This document shows, piece after piece, positions 1-9,335 of a stretch of DNA of 51,699 bases. The notes below the pieces were generated by a model, which saw only the letters and a list, made by a program, of their open reading frames with translations, was not told the origin of the DNA and ran no database searches. This DNA comes from Yinghuangia soli (GTDB lineage: Bacteria; Actinomycetota; Actinomycetes; Streptomycetales; Streptomycetaceae), in assembly GCF_021502675.1 (NCBI RefSeq), contig NZ_JAKFHA010000014.1, forward strand, positions 8,505-60,203. The letters run 5' to 3'. Position 1 is the stretch's first letter. Every line of letters begins with the position of its first letter. The position numbers and the translations under genes were made by a program.

Positions 1-96
1 GGCGGGGCTGAGCTACCCCTTGGTGTGTGTGTCTGCGGGGGCGGCCCGGTATGGCGGGGGCGGCCACCGGCATTTCGGGCGGTCGGGCATGCGCGG

Positions 97-1278
97 TCAC
101 GTGAAGGGGACGGTGCAGCCCTCGCGCTGCGCGTAGGCGGTGACCAGACTGCGGAAGAAGGCCTCGAGTGTGTCGCCCGCGTAGCCTCTGGCGGATGGCA
201 CGAAGTCCAGGCGGAACACGGCAGGCCCGTCGGGGCAGGTGCCGGCCAGCTGGGCGCGCAGCGGCGAGATGACGCCCGGGCGTGCAGGCGGACCGAAGTC
301 GCGCTCTTGGGCGTTGCCGAGGGCCTGCTCCGGCGTGCGCCACGCCGGGTCGGCGTACGGTGCGACGGCGCCGCGCAGGACGGTGAAGTCGAAGGTGCGG
401 CCGTGGTCCACCTTGACCGAGCAGGCGAACTGCGGACCGCCGAGCGGCGTGATGCTCTGCTGGAACACCGATTTGTCGAGGCCGCCGCCCCAGTCCGCGC
501 CGATCGCTGCCAGACCGCAGACCTCGGTGTAGGTGTAGGTCCACGAGGTGCCGCCCCGCTGCCAGTCCAGTTCGGCGTCGCGGCGCTCGCTCTGCAGGCT
601 GTGCTCCGTACGCTGCGGCACGGCAAGTGCGAGCGGCGGCAACGTGGTTCCGCAGGCGCCGCGGGCCAGGACTCCGGCACCGACCGCATGCACCCACCGG
701 GCCAGGCGCCCGCGGCTGTCGTCCGCAGGAAGCTCCGGGCGCAGTTCCTCGCTGCCGACCGTGACCAGCACGGGATCCGGGCAGCGGACGACCAGCCAGG
801 CCAGGACCGGGGACGCCATGCCTTCAAGGCCGGCCCCCAGCGGCAGCGCGCTGTTGCCGTTCGCCCAGATCAGCGGACGGACCCGGGCGGGGTCGCGGGC
901 GAGCAGCTGGGCCCGGACCTCGATGCTGCCCAACCGGCAGTCGGCGTACGGCATCCCGGGGGCCGGCAGCTGGCGTTCGTCGACGGCGAGGCGGCTGCGG
1001 TCGTCCTGGTCGCGCAGCGCTTCGGCGTCGATCATTCCGGCGCAGAACGCGTCCGGGGCGTCGGCGTCGCGGGCGCGGTCGACGAACTGCTGGACGGCGA
1101 GCAGCGCCAAGGCGGCGACGGCGGCGATCAGGGAGACCCGCAGGCGCGCGGCACGGCTGCGGGGGACGAACGACCGCACGCCTCCGGCCTGCTGGGCAGG
1201 GGCGGTGGCGGGTGCCTCGGCGTCGGCGTTGGCGTTGGAGTTGGCATCGGTGTTGGCGTTGGCGTTGGCGTCGGTCAT
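97..1278 (-). CDS. membrane-anchored protein of unknown function (paralogue A)
   Basis: The protein has 393 residues and belongs to no family I recognise. A low-complexity Asn/Ala/Asp head (residues 4-22) precedes one hydrophobic segment at about 47-65, so it is probably anchored with the rest outside the membrane. The ATG at 1278 overlaps the upstream stop (ATGA), which fixes the start and implies translational coupling. The body resembles the upstream neighbour: an 'AW-L-V-CP' motif, a late 'LAR--V-VGA--A--GC' stretch and a Cys near the C terminus (GCTVPFT against GCTAVPA). The two also have nearly equal length (393 and 394). I infer a tandem duplication. A longer in-frame reading upstream to 1902 lies inside the neighbour and is rejected. 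Confidence 0.75.
   Translation of the reverse strand: MTDANANANTDANSNANADAEAPATAPAQQAGGVRSFVPRSRAARLRVSLIAAVAALALLAVQQFVDRARDADAPDAFCAGMIDAEALRDQDDRSRLAVDERQLPAPGMPYADCRLGSIEVRAQLLARDPARVRPLIWANGNSALPLGAGLEGMASPVLAWLVVRCPDPVLVTVGSEELRPELPADDSRGRLARWVHAVGAGVLARGACGTTLPPLALAVPQRTEHSLQSERRDAELDWQRGGTSWTYTYTEVCGLAAIGADWGGGLDKSVFQQSITPLGGPQFACSVKVDHGRTFDFTVLRGAVAPYADPAWRTPEQALGNAQERDFGPPARPGVISPLRAQLAGTCPDGPAVFRLDFVPSARGYAGDTLEAFFRSLVTAYAQREGCTVPFT
1219..1269 (-). repeat. degenerate Ala-Asn codon repeat
   Basis: About 17 codons at the 5' end of the 97-1278 gene alternate Ala with Asn, Asp or Ser. On the + strand this appears as repeated ggcgtt hexamers. The repeat is in frame and encodes a flexible N-terminal tail on the predicted cytoplasmic side. 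Confidence 0.8.
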
Positions 1279-2459
1279 GCCGGCACCGCCGTACATCCCG
1301 AAGCCACCGCGGCGGCCACGAACCGCTCGTGGGCCTGGCGGGCCCCCTCGGGCGGCGCTGCCGTGTCCCCCAGGCCGTATCGGGCCATGCGCGTCATCCA
1401 TACCATCGGTTCGCCCCCGCATTGCCCGGATGTGCGCGCAACCTGCAATTCGACGCGCCCGACTCCGGGTACGCCGGGCTCGTCGGGCGGGTCGGCCTGC
1501 GGCAGCAGCCGCGCCGCCGGTCCGCGGAAGGCCATGAAGCGCAACTCCCGCTCGTCGGCCACCCAGCGGCACTGCTCGACAAGGGCGGGACGCAGCGAAG
1601 TCGACGCCACCTCGACCCGTCTGCCTCCGGTGTCGCCCGCGGCCGCCGGTGCGCAGACCGGGGCGGCGCCGAGAGCCACCGGACCGCGCGGGCCCTCCGG
1701 GTAGGGCACCGGCCCCGGGTCCGGGAGTTCGGGAGCCGCGCAGCCGGCCTTCCGGGCGGCGGCGTTGCCGACGCGCACGGCGGCGCGGGCGAGGGCCGCG
1801 CGTTCGTCGGGGTCGTCCGCGCCCCACGGCGGCAGCCATGTGCCGCCGATGCTCGTGACTGCGGCAGTGGCGACGAGTGCGTCGGAGGGCTGACCGGGGC
1901 AAGGCACGAGCACCCAGGCCCGCCGCGAACCGGCCATACCGGTGAGGTCGGCGGGTCCGGACGGCCCGGACGGCCGCGTTCCCAGGGGTACGGCGTCCGC
2001 GTCGGTGCCCAGCAGCCAGGGGTAGGTGCCGCGCCCGGCCGGAGCCACCGCGAAGGTCAGGTCGACGGCATCTATGGTGCGGATCGCGCAGAAGCCCTCG
2101 GAATCGCCGGGGGTGGGCTCCCGGCCGGCCACGACGTCGAACGTCCAGGCCCGTGCCAGGAGATCGAAGGCGGCGAGGTCCGCGGTGCCGAGCGCACCCC
2201 CGCAGAGGCTTTCCGGCAGCGGCTTGATGCCCAGCGTGCCGCGGTCCGCGCTGATGCGGGCGTCCTCGCGCCGGTCGTGGTCCGCCGCGGCGAAGCCGAG
2301 CGCAGCGACAACCACCAGCGCGGCAGCCGCGTGCCGCAGGCGCCCGGCCCGTCTGCCGCGCTCCGGTTCACGATGCGCCAGGGCCGCGCCTGCCGCCGCT
2401 TCCGCTTCGGACATGGCCGGCAGCGCCCTCGGCGCATGCCGCTCCCCGTCTCCGTCCAT
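1275..2459 (-). CDS. membrane-anchored protein of unknown function (paralogue B)
   Basis: The protein has 394 residues. A basic N-terminal region is followed by a hydrophobic segment at about 42-60 and a large, presumably extracytoplasmic domain with scattered Cys residues. It resembles the downstream protein (AWVLVPCPGQP motif, 'RKAGC', C-terminal 'SGCTAVPA') and the genes overlap by ATGA, so they form one transcription unit. I chose ATG 2459 because a G-rich stretch (GGGGGCC) precedes it. ATG 2414 (MSEAEAA) is an alternative. No enzymatic motif is visible. The function is unknown; an envelope role is inference from topology only. Confidence 0.7.
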   Translation of the reverse strand: MDGDGERHAPRALPAMSEAEAAAGAALAHREPERGRRAGRLRHAAAALVVVAALGFAAADHDRREDARISADRGTLGIKPLPESLCGGALGTADLAAFDLLARAWTFDVVAGREPTPGDSEGFCAIRTIDAVDLTFAVAPAGRGTYPWLLGTDADAVPLGTRPSGPSGPADLTGMAGSRRAWVLVPCPGQPSDALVATAAVTSIGGTWLPPWGADDPDERAALARAAVRVGNAAARKAGCAAPELPDPGPVPYPEGPRGPVALGAAPVCAPAAAGDTGGRRVEVASTSLRPALVEQCRWVADERELRFMAFRGPAARLLPQADPPDEPGVPGVGRVELQVARTSGQCGGEPMVWMTRMARYGLGDTAAPPEGARQAHERFVAAAVASGCTAVPA

Positions 2460-2581
2460 CAGGCCCCCGTCGCCTACCGTTCGGATGGCCCGGACAGTAG
2501 CAGCAAAGGTCCGGGGCGGTGCACCCGGAACCGCCCGGGGAGGCACATCCTCGGGGCGACTATCTCCCTTGCCGGGACGGG

Positions 2582-2617
2582 GTGTTCTTCGCGTTCTTCG
2601 TGTTCTCCGTGTTCTTC
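2582..2617 (-). repeat. four tandem 9-bp units (GAAGAACAC type)
   Basis: Four consecutive copies of gtgttcttc (+ strand), two of them with one change, lie between the ADP-ribosylglycohydrolase stop and the start of paralogue B. They fall in the transcribed spacer if these genes are cotranscribed. Confidence 0.85.
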
Positions 2618-2627
2618 GGTGCCGCGG

Positions 2628-3542
2628 CTACGCGGAGGGCATCCACGCAGGCAGTGGCTCGCGCTGTGCCGCCCACGCGGCCGGAATCGCCGCGGTGCCG
2701 TGGAACGCGGCGATGATGCCGCCTGCCATCGCCGCCGTGGTGTCCATGTCGCCGCCCGCCTCCGCGCAGGTGCGTACGGCCGCCTCGAAGTCGTCGAAGC
2801 GGGTGGCCGCGGCCCACAGCGCGAACGGCACGGTGTCCGGCGCGGAGATCCGCGCGCCGTTGCCCAGCTTCGCGGCGACCTCGGCGGCCGGACGGTCGAG
2901 GAGCTGCAGCGACTTCTCCATGCCGGTGCGGGTGTCGCCCTTCGGGGTGAAAGCCACCGCGACGCTGATGAGTTCGTCCGCTTCCATGGGCTTGTCGCGG
3001 CCGCGCTGCGAGGCCGCGTACGCCGCCGCCACGCCGATCGCGATACCGCCCGCGACGCCCTCCGGGTGCGCGTGCGTCACCTCCGAGGACGCCGCCGACT
3101 CGGCGGCCGCGCGCGAGAGGTCGTCCGCGAAGTACGCCCCCAGCGGGGCCACGCGCATCGCACCGCCGTTCCCCCACGACCCGACGCCGTGGAACAGCTC
3201 GCGGCACACCTCGCGCCAGTAGCCGCCCTCCTTGACGCGGGCGATGAACCGCAATGCGCCCTGCCCGTAGTCGCGTTCCGTCTCGGCGCGCTCGGCGAAG
3301 CGCTGGGCCAGGTCCGCTTGGTCCACGGTGCCGTGCCGGAGCAGCACGTCCAGGACCGAGCAGGCCATCTGCGTGTCGTCGGTCCAGGCCCACTCCCCCG
3401 CGGGCCGCCCCGGCCCGCGGACGACGACGCGCTCCGGGAACGCCTGATTGCCGAACGCGTCCCCGGTCGACAGCCCGGCCAGCGCGTCGAACGCCAGCGC
3501 GCGCCGCGCCTCCGTGCCCATCCCGCCGTGTTGTTCCCTCAT
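2628..3542 (-). CDS. ADP-ribosylglycohydrolase family protein (1)
   Basis: The 304-residue protein belongs to the ADP-ribosylglycohydrolase (DraG/ARH) family, which removes ADP-ribose from proteins or small molecules with a binuclear metal centre. Visible signatures are GDAFG (27-31), WTDDT (53-57), 'GSWGNGGAMRVAPLGA' and the C-terminal metal-binding 'DMDTTAAMAGG'. The acidic ligands expected of the family are present, so it should be active. The ATG at 3542 follows a strong AAGGGGAG ribosome site. An extended reading to 3674 lacks one. A paralogue sits at 27908-28828. The substrate cannot be told from sequence, and no DraT-like transferase is nearby. Confidence 0.9.
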   Translation of the reverse strand: MREQHGGMGTEARRALAFDALAGLSTGDAFGNQAFPERVVVRGPGRPAGEWAWTDDTQMACSVLDVLLRHGTVDQADLAQRFAERAETERDYGQGALRFIARVKEGGYWREVCRELFHGVGSWGNGGAMRVAPLGAYFADDLSRAAAESAASSEVTHAHPEGVAGGIAIGVAAAYAASQRGRDKPMEADELISVAVAFTPKGDTRTGMEKSLQLLDRPAAEVAAKLGNGARISAPDTVPFALWAAATRFDDFEAAVRTCAEAGGDMDTTAAMAGGIIAAFHGTAAIPAAWAAQREPLPAWMPSA

Positions 3543-3735
3543 CGAACTCCCCTTCTTCGTGAGGTTTATCCGCGCCCCCGGACACGGATCGCACTCCCCA
3601 GTGTGGAACGAGTGACCACCCCCGCGGGTTCCGATTCGCTTATCCGACCCCTGGCCACGTACCTCCGTACGCACAAGATTTCGCGGTGCTTCCTGTGCGA
3701 ACGATCATTGAGCGCGGCCCGGGGCGGTCCGTTGG

Positions 3736-4824
3736 ATGGACGTCATGACCCGACCTGATCTGCACGTCCTGCTCGACCACCTGGCGGACAAGGCCCTGCG
3801 GCGGGAGACCCCGGAGCGCACCGAACTCCTCGATCTGCTGTCCTCCGACGACGCCGACATCCTCGACGTCGTGGCCGCGGCATCGCGCGTACGGCGCCGC
3901 TACTTCGGCCACCGCGTCAAGCTGAACCATCTCGTCAACATGAAGTCCGGGCTGTGCCCGGAGGACTGCACGTACTGCTCGCAGCGCCTCGGCTCGTCCA
4001 CCGACATCCTCAAGTACTCCTGGATCAGCGCGGACGAGGCCGCGGGCGCCGCCGCGAAGGCCATCGGTGCGGGCGCCAAGCGCGTCTGCCTGGTCGCCAG
4101 CGGCCGCGGCCCGGGCGAACGCGATATCGCCCGCGTCGCCGACACCATCGGCGCGATCAAGGGCGCGGCACCCGACGTCGAGGTCTGCGTCTGCCTGGGC
4201 CTCCTGCAGCCCGGGCAGGCCGAGCAGCTCCGCGAGGCGGGTGCCGACGCGTACAACCACAACCTGAACACGAGCGCGGAGAACTACCGCGAGATCTGCT
4301 CCACGCACACGTTCGACGACCGCGTGCAGACCGTCGGCGCGGCCAAGACCGCGGGCCTGTCGCCTTGTTCGGGCGCGATCTTCGGCATGGGCGAGTCGGA
4401 CGACGACGTCGTCGACATCGCCTTCGCGCTGAAGGCCATGGACCCGGACTCCGTCCCGGTCAACTTCCTGATCCCGTTCGAGGGCACCCCGCTCGGCACC
4501 CGCTGGGACCTGACGCCGCACCGCTGCCTGCGCATCCTGGCGCTGTTCCGCTTCGTGTTCCCCGACGTGGAGGTCCGCCTCGCCGGCGGCCGCGAGATCC
4601 ACCTGCGCACGCTGCAGCCGCTGGCCCTGCACCTCGCGAACTCGATGTTCCTGGGCGACTACCTGACCAGCGAGGGGCAGCCCGGCGCGGACGACCTCGC
4701 GATGATCGCCGACGCCGGCTTCACCGTCGAGGGCACTGCCGAGCAGACCCTCCCCGCCGCGCGCCACGACCTGGTGGCGACCCGCAAACGCGGCGCGGGC
4801 ACCACCCTGCCGACCAACACCTGA
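3736..4824 (+). CDS. bioB: biotin synthase
   Basis: BioB is a radical-SAM enzyme that inserts sulfur into dethiobiotin, the last step of biotin synthesis, in the cytoplasm. The 362-residue protein carries the radical-SAM cluster motif CPEDCTYC (CxxxCxxC), the following 'SQR', the 'NHNLNTS' stretch and the 'GMGES' motif expected of BioB. Its length fits the family. The start is uncertain: ATG 3736 and ATG 3745 are in frame, and a GGATGGA stretch sits just before the second. No bioA, bioD or bioF gene is adjacent, so the gene stands alone. A hairpin follows it. The upstream 190 bases show no operator I can name. Confidence 0.96.
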   Translation: MDVMTRPDLHVLLDHLADKALRRETPERTELLDLLSSDDADILDVVAAASRVRRRYFGHRVKLNHLVNMKSGLCPEDCTYCSQRLGSSTDILKYSWISADEAAGAAAKAIGAGAKRVCLVASGRGPGERDIARVADTIGAIKGAAPDVEVCVCLGLLQPGQAEQLREAGADAYNHNLNTSAENYREICSTHTFDDRVQTVGAAKTAGLSPCSGAIFGMGESDDDVVDIAFALKAMDPDSVPVNFLIPFEGTPLGTRWDLTPHRCLRILALFRFVFPDVEVRLAGGREIHLRTLQPLALHLANSMFLGDYLTSEGQPGADDLAMIADAGFTVEGTAEQTLPAARHDLVATRKRGAGTTLPTNT

Positions 4825-4842
4825 CCTGTTTCCGGACGCGGT

Positions 4843-4881
4843 GAACCCGGGGCTCGGGGGACGGTCCCTTGCCCCGGGTTC
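4843..4881 (+). terminator. terminator hairpin after bioB
   Basis: A perfect 11-bp inverted repeat, gaacccggggc/gccccgggttc, has a 17-base loop and lies 18 bases after the bioB stop. There is no T-tract, as is usual in this group. It also lies beyond the convergent chitinase gene and may serve both. Confidence 0.65.
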
Positions 4882-4921
4882 GTCAGAGGGGGCGGCGCTT
4901 GCCGGCCCCGGCACCTCCGCT

Positions 4922-5003
4922 GGTCGAGGACGTTGCCCTTCGGCGGCGCTTCCTGTCCGAGGACGCTGCCCAGTCGAGAACGCTGCCTACTTGAGCGCGT
5001 TGC

Positions 5004-5022
<19 letters not shown>
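4922..5022 (-). repeat. degenerate ~17-bp tandem units at the chitinase 3' end
   Basis: About five units share the + strand pattern 'ttgag-gcgttgcctac'. The last unit encodes the terminal Asn-Ala-Leu-Lys-stop of the chitinase. The next unit outward (4987-5001) repeats the same codons including the stop, and the outer units are progressively diverged. Confidence 0.7.
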
Positions 5023-6845
<1,823 letters not shown>

Positions 6846-6941
6846 AACTGCTCCCGAGTGAGGTCCGACGTGCAGAGAGGTGGGACCTGCTCCGTCCGGC
6901 GAACCCGCGGCAACCGCACGCGTTCACCAAGCAGTGCCGCG

Positions 6942-6983
6942 ATACTAGAAAGGTCTGGACCACTCGGTCAATGGTCCAGACCA
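6942..6983 (-). promoter_or_regulatory. chitinase promoter with paired DasR-like elements
   Basis: Reading the - strand, TTGACC (6971-6966) and TAGTAT (6947-6942) are separated by 18 bases, a good -35/-10 pair. Two 12-bp elements overlap it: TGGTCTGGACCA (6983-6972) upstream and TGGTCCAGACCT (6962-6951) in the spacer. Elements of this sequence in Streptomyces chi promoters mediate chitin induction and glucose repression, and they match the DasR-responsive consensus. Confidence 0.85.
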
Positions 6984-7070
6984 AATCTGCGGGAGTCGCG
7001 CCCCAGGGCTCGATCAGGTGGTCGGACCCACCGCCCTTCGGGTGTCAGCGAGCCCTGTCACGCTCGGAAG

Positions 7071-7709
7071 ATGCTGATCAAGGGGTATGGGGCGGGACCA
7101 CTGGTTGCCGGAGAGGACTTGGTGGACCGGGCCGGGTTCTGGGCCAACCATCTGCTCTCCATGTGCCGGTACACCGCCGGGGGCGAACGGCCGATACCCG
7201 AGTGGTTCGGGGACGACGGCGCCGACACTGATGCGCTGTCGGACGTGCTCATGGACGACGCTGCCTGGCCGGTATTTCGGGTGCCCTTTCAAGCAGGCCA
7301 TTGCGCTGTGGTCGTCTACCGAAATCTCGTGGGCGACTTCGGGGTGGACTACTTGTTGACCCATCCGGACTGGAGTCGGGCGGAGAGCGTCTACGTCGAC
7401 GAGGGTGACGGGTACGGCCCCGGACTGTCGTGGCGGGACATCGACCGCATTGCCCGGACGCCCGACCTGGACGCCCCCGGCGTACATGATCCTGCGCAAC
7501 GGCTTCTGCTCCTGCTGCCACTGCTCGCCGACGACGACTTGCCGGACGAAGCCGAAGCGGCAGTTGCGGACGCACTGACGGAGATCGGGGCCCCGGCGGA
7601 GACGGTCTGGGAAACGGCAGACCATCTGCTCGGAAACCGAAACTGGGCGGACGCGCGCTGCAGGCGCCCGTCAGTCGTTCGGCTGGGCGAGTACGTCTTC
7701 GACCAGTAG
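7071..7709 (+). CDS. protein of unknown function
   Basis: The 212-residue soluble, acidic protein is not recognised. It has many Trp and aromatic residues (ANHLLSMCRY, VPFQAGHCAVVVYRN, LLTHPDWSRAESV), a Leu-rich acidic helix region at about 140-165, and no signal peptide or membrane segment. ATG 7071 is the first usable start in frame and lies just downstream of the divergent chitinase promoter; the only purine run (cggaag) is too close to be a clear ribosome site. Its last 39 bases overlap the 3' end of the convergent nucleotidyltransferase gene. The aromatic, acidic character would suit a protein-binding or immunity-type fold, but that is speculation. Confidence 0.6.
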   Translation: MLIKGYGAGPLVAGEDLVDRAGFWANHLLSMCRYTAGGERPIPEWFGDDGADTDALSDVLMDDAAWPVFRVPFQAGHCAVVVYRNLVGDFGVDYLLTHPDWSRAESVYVDEGDGYGPGLSWRDIDRIARTPDLDAPGVHDPAQRLLLLLPLLADDDLPDEAEAAVADALTEIGAPAETVWETADHLLGNRNWADARCRRPSVVRLGEYVFDQ

Positions 7710-8204
7710 CCGTGCCCTCGGCGGCGGAGGCTCGTCCGGGAAGACTTCGGTGCACACTGCGAACACCTCGTCGACGGTCGCCAAGCCCAGGTGTTCAGCC
7801 AGGAACCGGATATCGCCGGCGTCTCTGCGTCGCGCGGCGATGACTTTCATGGCCAGCAGATGCCGGGGCGAGGCCGCGGACAGTCGCAAGCCAGGGTGGT
7901 CGAAGACGCGGGCCGCCTCAGGGTCACCGCCTGGCGCGACGTACACGCTCCCCTGCTCGTTGAGCCACCAATCAGGCAGTCCCAGCTCTCTGGCGACATT
8001 ACGAGCCTCATCGAGGACGACACCGTGCGGCTCGAACACCGCGTCGATGTCGCGCGTCGACCGCCGTGCGTCATACGCGAGGGCGAGGGCGGCTCCGCCG
8101 AAGATGTACACGTCGGCGACCACGCCCCGCGATGCGAGCTTGTCGCCCAACCGGCGCAGAGCGTCCTCAATCTCGTCCCGCCCCAGCAGGGGCCCCTCGC
8201 TCAC
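7671..8204 (-). CDS. DUF6036-like nucleotidyltransferase
   Basis: The 177-residue protein has the polymerase-beta-like minimal nucleotidyltransferase signature: FGGAALALAYDARRSTRDID, with the GG pair at 36-37 and the metal-binding Asp-x-Asp at 52 and 54. The family is related to AbiEii/MNT proteins that transfer NMP to tRNA or protein in toxin-antitoxin and phage-defence pairs. Start GTG 8204 overlaps the stop of the upstream gene (GTGA), so the two are translationally coupled. The C-terminal half ('LLAMKVIAARRRDAGDIRFLAEHL') matches the usual pattern of this group. Whether it acts as a toxin cannot be told from sequence. Confidence 0.8.
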   Translation of the reverse strand: MSEGPLLGRDEIEDALRRLGDKLASRGVVADVYIFGGAALALAYDARRSTRDIDAVFEPHGVVLDEARNVARELGLPDWWLNEQGSVYVAPGGDPEAARVFDHPGLRLSAASPRHLLAMKVIAARRRDAGDIRFLAEHLGLATVDEVFAVCTEVFPDEPPPPRARLLVEDVLAQPND

Positions 8205-8593
8205 GCGACGTCCAGCTCGGACGCAGCGACGAAGACGCCGCGGCGACGGAACGCCGCAGGCGCATGGACGAATGCGTCGACACGCGCCGCAGGGGTGTTG
8301 AACGGGAACCAAAACCGGGGCAGGACATGCCCTTCGGACCACGGCGGCCCTGCACGTCCGTCCTTGGCTGCAAGATGCTCCGCAAGGCCGGCCAGGAATG
8401 CGTCCCAGTTGGGATCGCCGATGGGCGGAGGCTCTTCCCGAAGGAGGGCCAGTCTCGTCACCGGTTCCTCGTGGCGGAATTCCTCCAGGAACTCGGCCAC
8501 CAGTCGCCAGCGCTCGTCTTCGTCGCTGCTTCGGATCCAACTGGCCAGCTCTACCAGCCGGGCTGCCCGGTAGGGCTGCCGCGCATCGGTCAT
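8201..8593 (-). CDS. small protein coupled to the nucleotidyltransferase
   Basis: The 130-residue protein is not recognised. It is helical and acidic at the N terminus (ELASWIRSSDEDERWRLVAEFLEEF) and ends in 'GVFVAASELDVA'. There is no evident helix-turn-helix or membrane segment. ATG 8593 is preceded by AGGATG; ATG 8602 (MSV) is a possible alternative. The stop overlaps the next start. Its place upstream of a DUF6036-type nucleotidyltransferase suggests a partner or antitoxin role, which is inference from gene order alone. Confidence 0.65.
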   Translation of the reverse strand: MTDARQPYRAARLVELASWIRSSDEDERWRLVAEFLEEFRHEEPVTRLALLREEPPPIGDPNWDAFLAGLAEHLAAKDGRAGPPWSEGHVLPRFWFPFNTPAARVDAFVHAPAAFRRRGVFVAASELDVA

Positions 8594-8754
8594 GACGGAC
8601 ATCCTATCGCCCGGCCCCGAAATCATCGGAGTCCGCGCGGCGGCCGGGGAGCCTGACTCCGGTGTCCGAAACGCCGCGGTGGTTGCCTCTTGTCGCATAG
8701 CCTGGCGGGGCGGCCGGGGGTGGTCGTGTCGGGTTGTGGGGGCTGGGGGTTCGG

Positions 8755-9264
8755 GTGCGTTCGGTGGGCGGGAAGGTGCGTGGGGCGGTTGCGGCCGTTT
8801 CCAGGCAGTTTGTCGCGCAGTTCGATGCGGCTACGCGGGCTCGGCGGTGGGAGTTGTTCCGGGAGGCGTTCCCGGACATAGGCGCGTTGCGGGTCGTCGA
8901 CTTGGGGGGATCTGCGGAGTTTTGGCTGCATGCGCCGGTGCGGCCGGCGCATGTGGACGTGGTGGCTCAGGGTGTGCAGGCGCGGCGGGTGTTGCCGTGG
9001 CTGGACGTGGTGGCCGGGGATCCGGTGGGCCATGAGGGGAAGTACGACCTGGCGGTCTGCGACGGGCTGCTGGATGCGTCGCGGGGGGTCGTGGACGAGC
9101 GGGCCTCGGTGGCGTGGGTGGTGCGGAATGCCGCGCCGCGGTACTGGGTGCGGGCGGGGTCCGCATCGGGGCGGCAGTTGGGGCAGTGGTTTCCGGATGC
9201 GGTGTTCCGGCGGGAGCGCCGGGCCGGTGTGACGGTGTCGTGGATTGCGGCGAAGCCGCGGTGA
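8755..9264 (+). CDS. class I SAM-dependent methyltransferase-like protein
   Basis: The 169-residue protein has a Rossmann methyltransferase signature: 'ALRVVDLGGSAEFW' corresponds to motif I (VxDxGG). 'HVDVVAQGV' and 'YDLAVCDGLLD' occupy the positions of motifs II and IV. It is short for the family (usually over 200 residues), so the substrate-binding part is reduced. GTG 8755 follows a G-rich stretch; TTG 8734 is an alternative. It is the first gene of a + strand run 71 bases before the UDP-sugar dehydrogenase, which suggests O- or N-methylation of a sugar or its acceptor. That role is inference. Confidence 0.65.
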   Translation: MRSVGGKVRGAVAAVSRQFVAQFDAATRARRWELFREAFPDIGALRVVDLGGSAEFWLHAPVRPAHVDVVAQGVQARRVLPWLDVVAGDPVGHEGKYDLAVCDGLLDASRGVVDERASVAWVVRNAAPRYWVRAGSASGRQLGQWFPDAVFRRERRAGVTVSWIAAKPR

Positions 9265-9335
9265 ATGCGGGCGCGCGCGGGGAGCGGGCGGGTCGCACAG
9301 CAGGTCAGGGCTGGTTCTTGGGGAGGGAACAGGTC

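Noticed and set aside
1279-1902. An N-terminal extension of the 97-1278 protein.
   Set aside because: It lies wholly inside paralogue B in another frame, and the ATGA overlap at 1278 explains the true start.
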